Shown: in pieces, positions 1 through 6,803 of the stretch
Numbering within the stretch: the first letter of the stretch is position 1
Layout: each line of letters opens with the position of its first letter
Assembly (NCBI GenBank): GCA_036676355.1
Contig: JAKFDA010000068.1
Coordinates: 1-11,833 of the forward strand
Reading direction: 5' to 3'
Length of the DNA: 11,833 bases
Source of the DNA: ZC4RG42 sp036676355
Lineage (GTDB): Bacteria; Pseudomonadota; Gammaproteobacteria; Burkholderiales; SG8-39
Translations under genes and position numbers: made by a program
Notes under the pieces: generated by a model
What the model saw: only the letters and a program-made list of their open reading frames with translations
Told to the model about the DNA's origin: nothing
Database searches by the model: none

Positions 1-843
1 CAACTGCTGGAAAGCCCGGTATGGTCGGTCGCCGAACAGGCGCTCTATCTCATCGACATCGCCGCGCGCGAACTCATTCGCTATGTACCGGCGAGCGATA
101 CGGCGAAGCGTTGGCCGCTCCCCACTGATCCGGGTGCACTCGCGCCTGCCCACGGCGGCGGATTACTGGTCGCATTGCGCACCGGCGTCTTTCACTTCGA
201 TCCCGCAACCGCCGCGCTGAACCTCGTCGCCGCTGCACCCTACGATGAAGACACCACTCGTTTCAACGACGGGTGCTGCGACCGCGAGGGGCGCTTCTGG
301 ATCGGCAGCATTTACGAACCGCGCGATCGCGCCGACGCGGCCATCTATCGGCTCGATCCGGATGGCACGCTGCATCGCGTGTTCGATGGCATCACCACTG
401 CCAACGGACTCGCCTTCAGTCCCGATGGTCGCACCGGCTACTGTGCCGACACGCCGTCGCGCAAAGTGTGGACGTTCGATATCGATCCCGCTTCGGGCGA
501 AGCATCCGAACGACGCCTGTTCATCGATCTCGCACAACTTGACATCGAAGGCCGCCCCGATGGCGCCGCAGTCGACAGCGAAGGCTGCTACTGGCTTGCA
601 CTCATCGACGCAGGACGCGTCGGGCGCTTCGACCCGCAAGGCAAGCTCATGCAGCAGATCGAACTGCCGGTGCGCTGGCCCACCGCACCCTGCTTCGGCG
701 GACCGGAACTCAAAACGCTTTACCTCACCAATCTGCGCACCGGGCGCCAAGCCGATCAACTTGCCGCGTCACCCGATGCCGGCACACTCGTTTGCATTGA
801 AACGGAAGTAACAGGGGTGCCTGAAGCGGTCGCAGGCGTTTAG
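1..843 (+). CDS. SMP-30/gluconolactonase/LRE family protein, 5'-truncated by the window edge
   Basis: The reading frame is open from base 1 to the TAG at 841-843, giving 280 visible residues. Motifs of the six-bladed beta-propeller SMP-30 family are present in order: ESPVW (visible residues 4-8), TRFNDG (86-91) followed by D-REGRFWIG, TTANGLAFSPDG (133-143) and PDGAAVDSEG (187-196). By family knowledge the metal ligands should be Glu4, Asn135 and Asp187, all present, and Arg87/Asn89 line the substrate pocket. Since the first ligand lies near residue 18 in animal SMP-30, probably only 10-20 residues are missing on the left. Family members hydrolyse sugar lactones (gluconolactone, xylonolactone, arabinolactone) with a bound divalent metal, usually in the cytoplasm. 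The exact substrate cannot be read here. Only 30 nt separate it from the downstream hydrolase, so the two are probably co-transcribed. The family call is firm; the substrate is open. Confidence 0.9.
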   Translation, partial: QLLESPVWSVAEQALYLIDIAARELIRYVPASDTAKRWPLPTDPGALAPAHGGGLLVALRTGVFHFDPATAALNLVAAAPYDEDTTRFNDGCCDREGRFWIGSIYEPRDRADAAIYRLDPDGTLHRVFDGITTANGLAFSPDGRTGYCADTPSRKVWTFDIDPASGEASERRLFIDLAQLDIEGRPDGAAVDSEGCYWLALIDAGRVGRFDPQGKLMQQIELPVRWPTAPCFGGPELKTLYLTNLRTGRQADQLAASPDAGTLVCIETEVTGVPEAVAGV

Positions 844-873
844 ATTTCCTTCGACGCTCATCCAGCCTGCGAA

Positions 874-1671
874 ATGCATTCCCTCACTCCCTTCTTCCGC
901 GAGGCCGGCGCCGGTCCGGGCATCGTTTGCCTGCACGCGAACTCAAGCAGTTCGAACCAATGGCGCGCGCTGATGGAACTGTTGGCACCGGCGTTTCACG
1001 TACTGGCGCCGGACTCCTACGGTGCTGGCAAGAGTCCCGCGTGGCCGACGAATCGATCGATCTCGCTTCGCGACGAAGCCGCTTTCCTGGAGCCGGTCTT
1101 CACGCGAGCCGGTGAACCTTTGACGCTGATCGGGCATTCATACGGCGCCGCGGTCGCGCTCATCGCCGCGCTCGAACAACCCCAGCGCATTCGCGCACTG
1201 GCTTTGTACGAGCCGACGCTGTTCTCGCTTTTGGATGGCGAATCGCCGCCGCCCAATGAAGCGGACGGTATTCGCGCGGCTGTCGGACGCGCAACCGCCG
1301 CGCTCGATGCGGGCAATCCCGCGCAAGCGGCGGAGCACTTCATCGATTACTGGATGGGAACGAGTGCGTTCGCCGGCATGCCGGAGGCGCGGCAGAGCGC
1401 CATCGCCGATTCCATCGTCAACGTTCGCGCATGGGGGAACGCCCTGATCAATGAACCGACACCCCGCCATGCCTTCGCCACACTCGACGTTCCGGTGCTT
1501 TACATGACCGGCGCGGACTCGCCGATATCATCCCGCGGGGTTGCGAGAATACTTACCACCACGCTTCCACAAGTCGAGGTGATCGAGTTCGAAGGGCTCG
1601 GCCACATGGGACCCGTTACGCACCCTGACATTGTCAATGAAGCGATCGCCGATTTCCTGCGCCGTATTTAA
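874..1671 (+). CDS. alpha/beta hydrolase
   Basis: This 265-residue protein has the full catalytic layout of the alpha/beta-hydrolase fold. The oxyanion-region segment CLHANSSSS is at 19-27, the nucleophile elbow GHSYG puts Ser89 at its centre, the acid is probably Asp215 in TGADSP, and the catalytic His is His244 in GLGHMGP. A cap region lies between about residues 125 and 195. Length and order match small single-domain esterases, lactonases and C-C hydrolases. There is no signal peptide, so it should be cytoplasmic. The start ATG at 874 is the first in frame after the upstream stop; the region before it has no strong Shine-Dalgarno sequence, so translation may partly depend on the upstream gene. 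Pairing with a lactonase-family gene suggests a shared catabolic route for a lactone, ester or sugar acid, but that is inference. Confidence 0.88.
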   Translation: MHSLTPFFREAGAGPGIVCLHANSSSSNQWRALMELLAPAFHVLAPDSYGAGKSPAWPTNRSISLRDEAAFLEPVFTRAGEPLTLIGHSYGAAVALIAALEQPQRIRALALYEPTLFSLLDGESPPPNEADGIRAAVGRATAALDAGNPAQAAEHFIDYWMGTSAFAGMPEARQSAIADSIVNVRAWGNALINEPTPRHAFATLDVPVLYMTGADSPISSRGVARILTTTLPQVEVIEFEGLGHMGPVTHPDIVNEAIADFLRRI

Positions 1672-1724
1672 GCGGTTGTCCGACCCGACTCGCCGAAGCA
1701 ACCGCCCACAAATTGGCAGCAGCC

Positions 1725-1771
1725 GGACACCCGTCTTCGATTGAGAGTGTCCTTTAGGACACCTGTCTAGT
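1725..1771 (+). promoter_or_regulatory. putative promoter and operator region of the three-gene operon
   Basis: A perfect inverted repeat, GTGTCCT-TT-AGGACAC, occupies 1747-1762 (7-bp arms, 2-nt centre). GGACACCCGTCT at 1725-1736 recurs as GGACACCTGTCT at 1757-1768, 11 of 12 bases identical and offset by 32 bp, about three helical turns. A -35-like TTGAGA at 1741-1746 and a weak -10-like TCTAGT at 1766-1771 flank the inverted repeat with a 19-bp spacer. A long spacer with a dyad inside it is the layout of MerR-family promoters, but no such regulator is visible and the -10 match is poor. The region is 53 nt or more upstream of the ATG at 1824. The repeats are directly visible; promoter and operator roles are inferred. 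Confidence 0.4.
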
Positions 1772-1823
1772 CGGTCAATAAGCGGTAGCCTCGTCACTCA
1801 GCACCCGCAACCGGGGAGTCGAT

Positions 1824-4610
1824 ATGGCCGAGGACAGCACCGTCAACGACGTATTCCGCTTCGTCCAGTTGCGGCCGCAACGCACCGTCCCCGAATCGCG
1901 GCCGATTCCGCTGCGCCGCGATACCGCGCTCGTAAAACAGCTCGCCGGTGCGGGCAGCGTGTCGAAACGCGCGGAAGTCGCCAACGCCGCGCTCACTGCA
2001 AGCGCGGTGAAATCGGTCGGCGACGTACCGCTCGGTCCGGAGATCGTCGCCGCCCTGCTGTCGTTGCGCGAGCAGCTCGAAGCGACTACCGCCGATCTGC
2101 GGCAGAAGTTGCCCGATCTGGACGGCACGCTGAGCGGCCGCGACTTCAACGCGCGACTGGAGGCGCTGTCCGACACGCTGCTCGCCGCCTACTTCGCGAC
2201 AGAGGGTTTCCCGGCCGGTTTGCGCGCGCTGCAGAATGTTTACCGCGTCTATCATCTGCCGCCCGCGAGTGCGTCCGAGCCGCTCGCGCCCTTCATTGCA
2301 CGTCCGTTGCTCGCACCCGCGATGCCGCGCGATCAGGCGCGCCGGCAGCAACGTTCTGCAGCGATCACGCAACCGCAGGACACTGGGCGGGCGGCAGTGA
2401 GTGCCGCCATCGAAGAGCTGGCGCGACTCGATCGTCGCGATCTGCTGGAACAGCCCGACGCGGAAGGCCGCGCCCGCGGCAATACCGTGCCCTTCACTCT
2501 GACTGCGGCTGCGCGCGCCTCGGTCTCCACGGGCACCGCGACGCTGCTGCGTGAACACGGTATCGATCTCGCTCATACGTCGATCGACATCGCCGTGCAG
2601 ACCCTCGCCGCGGAAAAGGGCAAATGGGTGGACCGCCCTATCAAATGGCCGCGCCCGGTGGTGGAGCCGCAACCCGGCGTCACCCTGCCTCCGCCGCCCG
2701 TGCATGCGCTCGTGAAACCATCGGGTGTCGCCGACCTGCTGGTGGTGAAGCAGCAGATCAAGCGCTACGAGGGCGGCGAAATCGCCCACGTCGAGAATGT
2801 TCTCATCGGCGAAAAGAAATCGCGCGCGCACCGGCGCCTCGAACGCAGCGAGGAAACCTTCGTCAGCGAAACGGAAACGACGCGTACGCAGGAAACCGAA
2901 CTCGAAACCGCGGACCGCTTCGAACTCAACCGCGAGACTTCGCGCACCATCGAGAACGATCAAAAGCACGGCTTCGGCCTGAGCCTCTCCGGCAAATACG
3001 GACCCTCAGTCGAGTTTTCCTCCACCTTCACCGCCGAAGGATCGAGCTCGCAGGAGGAAAGCACCAAGAACTCGTCGCGTTACGCAAAAGATGTGGTGAG
3101 CCGTTCGCTGGAGCGCCTGACCGAGCGAGTGCGGGAGATGCGCACCCGCACCATCGTGCGCGAGACCGAAGAGACCAATCTCCACGAGCTGCACAACGAA
3201 ATTGAAGAACACGTCAGCGGCATCTATCAGTTCCTCGACAAGGTGTACGAAGCGCAGGTCTTCAACTACGGCATCCGCCAGATGTTCGACTTCATCATTC
3301 CGGAGCCGGCGTCGTTCTGGTGGTATGTCACACAGAATCCCACGCTCGACGTCGATCTGCCTGCGCCGCCGCCGAAGCTCGAATCGCTGTGTCCCAACGC
3401 TTCGTTTCTGAATGAGGATTTCGCGATCGCCCTCGCGGCGGAGTTCGGCGCCAAGATTGATCCCGCGCCGCCGCTCTACACGCTGATTACCGTCGGCTTC
3501 AACCACGGGCAGGACAACGCCAGCGAAGAGAATCAGCCAAGCAGTGTGCAGCGCGCCGACTTGCCGCTGCCGGCCGGTTATCGGCCGTTGCGCGCGCGCA
3601 TCCGCGTCATCGCCCTCACGGATGAAAATCCCGTCATCGCGATCGCCATCGGCAGGGAGCGCGTGGTATGGGAGCCCGGCGCGACCGTCGATCTGGGACA
3701 CGACGACTATAAGCTGGCGCACCAGCCAACGGTGGGCATGAATCTCGACGCCGAGCCCTATGGCTTGAGTGCCGAATCGAAGCTCTCTGTTTCGATCATC
3801 GCGTATGAAACCAACACCTACTCCATCGAAGTTGCCGCAGTCGCTCAGCGCACGGAAGAACTGCTGCAGCAATGGAAGGTCGCCACCTTCGACAAGATCC
3901 GCGCGGCGTATGAGGATCGCGTGCGCGAACACGAGCAGAAAGTCGAAGCGCTGCGCGCCGAAGCCGAGGCGCGCGCCGAACGCGAGAACCGCATGCCCTT
4001 CGGTGCCCCGCCCGCGGTGAACCGCCAGACGGTGAACACGGAGCTGAAGAAACATTGCATCTCGATGATCACCGAGCAGCGCTACGACGCCTTCGATGCA
4101 ACGAAGAGCGGCGCGCCACCCTATTTCGATTTCGTTGAAGCGGCGGCCGAGGGCGCGTACATCCGCTTCTTCGAGCAGGCGTTCGAATGGGATCAGATCC
4201 AGTACGTGTTCTATCCCTACTTCTGGTCGCGCAAGAGCACCTGGATCGATCGCTTCACCAGGCAGGAAATCGATCCGGTGTTCCTCGAATTCCTGCGCGC
4301 CGGCTCCGCGCGTGTCGTCGTGCCGGTACGGCCGGGTTTCGAATACGCCGTCACCCACTTCATCGAGACGGGCAAGCTCTGGGGCGGTGAAGAAGAGCCG
4401 CCACAGATCAACACGCCGCTCTACGTCTCGATCATCGATGAGATTCGCGAGCGTACCGGCGCGCCGCGAGGCGAGAAGCCGATGGGCGAGCCATGGGACG
4501 TGCGCGTGCCGACCGCGCTGGTGCTGGTCCGCCAGAACTCCGATCTGCCCAAGTGGAAGCGCACCGCCCCCGGCGAATGGAGCTGGGTGCCGGACGAAGG
4601 AACGACCTGA
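1824..4610 (+). CDS. large uncharacterised protein (928 aa), first gene of a three-gene operon
   Basis: I do not recognise a named family. The ATG at 1824 follows a purine-rich GGGGAG about 8 nt upstream. There is no signal peptide or membrane helix, so the protein is probably cytoplasmic or released as part of a complex. Layout by eye: helical N-terminal region (1-290, with a Pro-rich link at 275-293); a very charged Glu/Thr/Arg-rich helical stretch (about 330-382); a Gly/Ser-rich alternating segment (384-408, GFGLSLSGKYGPS then VEFSSTFTAEGS) that looks like an amphipathic beta hairpin; a second long helix (410-465); a well-formed core with HVSGIYQFLDKVYEAQ and NYGIRQMF then IIPEPASFW (463-499); beta-rich domains (550-670); a coiled coil (675-722); and an aromatic-rich C-terminal domain with VVVPVRPGFE (831-840). 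I have an unverified memory of large uncharacterised proteins with a similar central segment in diverse bacteria. The ORF is well supported; the function is unknown. Confidence 0.85.
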   Translation: MAEDSTVNDVFRFVQLRPQRTVPESRPIPLRRDTALVKQLAGAGSVSKRAEVANAALTASAVKSVGDVPLGPEIVAALLSLREQLEATTADLRQKLPDLDGTLSGRDFNARLEALSDTLLAAYFATEGFPAGLRALQNVYRVYHLPPASASEPLAPFIARPLLAPAMPRDQARRQQRSAAITQPQDTGRAAVSAAIEELARLDRRDLLEQPDAEGRARGNTVPFTLTAAARASVSTGTATLLREHGIDLAHTSIDIAVQTLAAEKGKWVDRPIKWPRPVVEPQPGVTLPPPPVHALVKPSGVADLLVVKQQIKRYEGGEIAHVENVLIGEKKSRAHRRLERSEETFVSETETTRTQETELETADRFELNRETSRTIENDQKHGFGLSLSGKYGPSVEFSSTFTAEGSSSQEESTKNSSRYAKDVVSRSLERLTERVREMRTRTIVRETEETNLHELHNEIEEHVSGIYQFLDKVYEAQVFNYGIRQMFDFIIPEPASFWWYVTQNPTLDVDLPAPPPKLESLCPNASFLNEDFAIALAAEFGAKIDPAPPLYTLITVGFNHGQDNASEENQPSSVQRADLPLPAGYRPLRARIRVIALTDENPVIAIAIGRERVVWEPGATVDLGHDDYKLAHQPTVGMNLDAEPYGLSAESKLSVSIIAYETNTYSIEVAAVAQRTEELLQQWKVATFDKIRAAYEDRVREHEQKVEALRAEAEARAERENRMPFGAPPAVNRQTVNTELKKHCISMITEQRYDAFDATKSGAPPYFDFVEAAAEGAYIRFFEQAFEWDQIQYVFYPYFWSRKSTWIDRFTRQEIDPVFLEFLRAGSARVVVPVRPGFEYAVTHFIETGKLWGGEEEPPQINTPLYVSIIDEIRERTGAPRGEKPMGEPWDVRVPTALVLVRQNSDLPKWKRTAPGEWSWVPDEGTT

Positions 4611-5692
4611 TGGCGACGAAGACCGTCGTCTTCGTGCAGGGCGGCAAGGAGGCGGAAGCGCAGTTCCCGTGGATGTTCTTCCATCTCGATCCGTTCAAGG
4701 ATCCCGATCCGCCCGAGGCGGTGAAGCTGGTGCTCTTCGACTACTCCACCGGCCGGCGCAAGACCTGGAACAAGATCGTGCTGAAGCGCGGCAAGGAACC
4801 TGACGCGAAACCGGACGACGACGCCACCATCGGCAACGAAACCAATCCGCGTCAGCGCGACGGCACGGTGGATATGGACACGACAGTCGCGTCGGTGCTC
4901 GCACTCTACGACTGGGTGAAGAAGCAGCCCAGGGCCTCCATCCGCTCGCTGCAGGTCTTCAGTCACGCCACGTCGCAAGGGCCGATCCTGCACAACACGT
5001 GGGAGTACGGGCCGGACGGCACGCAACTGGGCATTCTCGACGTCGAACAGGATCGCGATTTATTCGATACCGATTTCCGGCCGCGTGACTTCTTCGGTAA
5101 CAACCCGCTCGCGGACGCCGAGGGCGAGAAGTTCGCGGCCGCATTCGCACCCGACGCGTTCATCAAGCTGTGGGGATGCTTCGCCCTCGAAACGCCGCGC
5201 AGACTGATGCGCGAATATATGCAGGTACCGCGCGGTGCGGCGGGCGACGCGCAACGCAAGGCGCACCTCGAGGACTATCTTTTCTGGATCCAGGACAGCT
5301 TCGCGATGCTGATGGCGAACAAACTGGATCTCGCGGTGTGGGCGTCCGCCCCGGGTTACGGGTCCGAGCCAAACACCACCGTCCCGATCAGCCGCAAGCG
5401 CAAGCTCCAGGTGAAGTACCGCGGCAAGTTCCCGCCGGACTTGCGCAAGGATCGATGGTGGCGCGTCTCGTGGTTCTTCCGTAATCAGGATCAGGGTGCG
5501 AAGTTCTATAAGGACGTCCTCAAGACGCGAATCGACGCGACCGATTTCGTCGAATACCGGAAGGCGTGGTTCGAAGCTGCGCAATTCGCCGTCTCGCAGC
5601 AACTCACGCCATACATCACCAGGCAGCTCGCCACGAAGCTCTGGGAGGAAATCCAGGAACGGGCTGCAACGATGAACGTGCGCGCACCATGA
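4610..5692 (+). CDS. uncharacterised protein, possible caspase-like (clan CD) fold, paralogue 1
   Basis: This 360-residue protein starts at the ATG overlapping the upstream stop (TGATG, 1-nt overlap), with AAGGA at 4597-4601 placed 8 nt before it. An in-frame ATG at 4493 lies inside the upstream gene and has less support. It is a close paralogue of the next gene along its whole length. After a hydrophobic strand comes SLQVFSHA (His119, Ala120), and after a second strand comes FIKLWGCFA (Gly189-Cys190). The order strand-His-Gly then strand-Gly/Ala-Cys about 70 residues apart is the signature layout of clan CD proteases and relatives such as DUF4347; here the usual Gly after His is Ala. Other conserved blocks are QFPWMFFHLDPF (18-29), NTWEYGPDG (129-137) and RWWRVSWFFRNQDQG (282-296). 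No signal peptide. The CDS is certain; the fold is inference, and activity could be reduced in this copy. Confidence 0.87.
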   Translation: MATKTVVFVQGGKEAEAQFPWMFFHLDPFKDPDPPEAVKLVLFDYSTGRRKTWNKIVLKRGKEPDAKPDDDATIGNETNPRQRDGTVDMDTTVASVLALYDWVKKQPRASIRSLQVFSHATSQGPILHNTWEYGPDGTQLGILDVEQDRDLFDTDFRPRDFFGNNPLADAEGEKFAAAFAPDAFIKLWGCFALETPRRLMREYMQVPRGAAGDAQRKAHLEDYLFWIQDSFAMLMANKLDLAVWASAPGYGSEPNTTVPISRKRKLQVKYRGKFPPDLRKDRWWRVSWFFRNQDQGAKFYKDVLKTRIDATDFVEYRKAWFEAAQFAVSQQLTPYITRQLATKLWEEIQERAATMNVRAP

Positions 5693-6768
5693 GAGCGAAC
5701 ACCGTCGTCGTCGTGCAGGGTGGCAACCGCAACGAGGCGCACTTCCCCTGGATGTTCCTGCATCTCGATCCGTTCACGGACCCGCCGCCGGAGCCGATCG
5801 ATCTCGTGTTCTTCGATTACGCCAACGGCAAGCTGAAAATCTGGCGCAATCACATGTTCGTGCGCGGTAGGCATCCCGTTGCAACGCCCGACGAAGAATC
5901 CGATCTCGAACCCAAGGTCAAGCTTCGACTCGTCACCGGCGACCTCGACGAAACCAAGCCCGAGCGACCATCCGTCCTGGCGTTTTACAACTGGATGAAG
6001 GCCCAACTGGCTGAAACCATCCGCTGCCTGCATGTCTTCAGTCACGGCTGGCAAGGCGGACCGATCATCTGGAACACCTCCGAATACGGCCCGGACGGCA
6101 CGTTGATGCACATGTGGGACGAACAGGATCGCGATCCCCACGACACTGACTTCCGCATCCGCGATTTTTACGGTGATAACCCGCTTGCCGGGGCCGAAGG
6201 CGCGAAGTTTTCGCTCGCCTTTGCGCCTGGCGCTTTCATCAAGCTGTGGGGATGCGTCGCGGTCAACAGCGAGCGCGCGCCGCTGCGCAACTACATGAAC
6301 ACACCGAATGGCACACAGCACGACATGACGCGCAAGGCGCATCTGCTCAACTATCTGCATTCGGTCAACTTGTGTTTTCCCATGCAGATGGCACGCGCCC
6401 TCGACCTACCTGTATGGGCGTCGCCTTGCGGCTACGGCTCGGATCCTTTCACCGACATTCCCACCAATCGCGGCAAGCTGCATGTGACTTACAAGGGAAA
6501 CTATCCGCCGGATCTGACCAAGGAACAGTGGTGGCGCGTGTCGTGGTTCTTCCGCAATCAGGACCAGGGCGCGCAGTTCTACCAAGACGTTCTGAAAGCG
6601 CGCATCGATCCGGGCGATTTCGTCGAGCATACCGAACAATGGTACAAGGCGGCGCGAATGGCAGGCGTGATGATGGGCGTTGAACGCAACGTGATCGATG
6701 CGCCGCGCACGCTGCAAAACCGCGTTACCGATCCGATCGAAGAGGCGTGGGAAAGACTGCGCCATTGA
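5689..6768 (+). CDS. uncharacterised protein, possible caspase-like (clan CD) fold, paralogue 2
   Basis: This 359-residue protein starts at the ATG that overlaps the previous stop by 4 nt (ATGA), the classic translational-coupling arrangement; an upstream in-frame ATG at 5566 lies inside paralogue 1 and is unlikely. It matches paralogue 1 from end to end, for example FPWMFLHLDPF (19-29), NTSEYGPDG (129-137), RDFYGDNPLA (158-167) and WWRVSWFFRNQDQG (281-294). The candidate dyad is CLHVFSHGWQGG (His119-Gly120) and FIKLWGCVA (Gly188-Cys189), which keeps both the His-Gly and Gly-Cys elements expected of clan CD peptidases. A second Cys lies in WASPCGYGSDP (Cys247), where paralogue 1 has Pro. No signal peptide or membrane helix. 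An alpha/beta-hydrolase reading is less likely because no G-x-S/C-x-G elbow exists. The operon ends here, 35 nt before the convergent GH1 gene. Confidence 0.87.
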   Translation: MRANTVVVVQGGNRNEAHFPWMFLHLDPFTDPPPEPIDLVFFDYANGKLKIWRNHMFVRGRHPVATPDEESDLEPKVKLRLVTGDLDETKPERPSVLAFYNWMKAQLAETIRCLHVFSHGWQGGPIIWNTSEYGPDGTLMHMWDEQDRDPHDTDFRIRDFYGDNPLAGAEGAKFSLAFAPGAFIKLWGCVAVNSERAPLRNYMNTPNGTQHDMTRKAHLLNYLHSVNLCFPMQMARALDLPVWASPCGYGSDPFTDIPTNRGKLHVTYKGNYPPDLTKEQWWRVSWFFRNQDQGAQFYQDVLKARIDPGDFVEHTEQWYKAARMAGVMMGVERNVIDAPRTLQNRVTDPIEEAWERLRH

Positions 6769-6803
6769 TCGAGGCCTGCACGAACCGCGCGGCTGAACGC
6801 TAC

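Noticed and set aside
1672..1705. Inverted repeat GCGGTTG/CAACCGC just after the alpha/beta hydrolase stop, as a terminator
   Set aside because: The 7-bp arms enclose a 20-nt loop and no T-run follows, so it does not meet the form of an intrinsic terminator. It may be chance or a weak hairpin.
1794..4358. Long minus-strand ORFs (391 and 450 aa) opposite the 928-aa gene
   Set aside because: They are antisense shadows typical of GC-rich genes: Arg-rich, without domains, and opposite a gene with convincing protein-like structure and a coupled downstream gene.
4493..4609. Upstream in-frame ATG giving a 399-aa version of paralogue 1
   Set aside because: The extra 39 residues lie inside the 928-aa gene, are Arg/Ala/Gly-rich like a frame shadow, and have no counterpart in paralogue 2. 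The ATG at 4610 has a good ribosome binding site.
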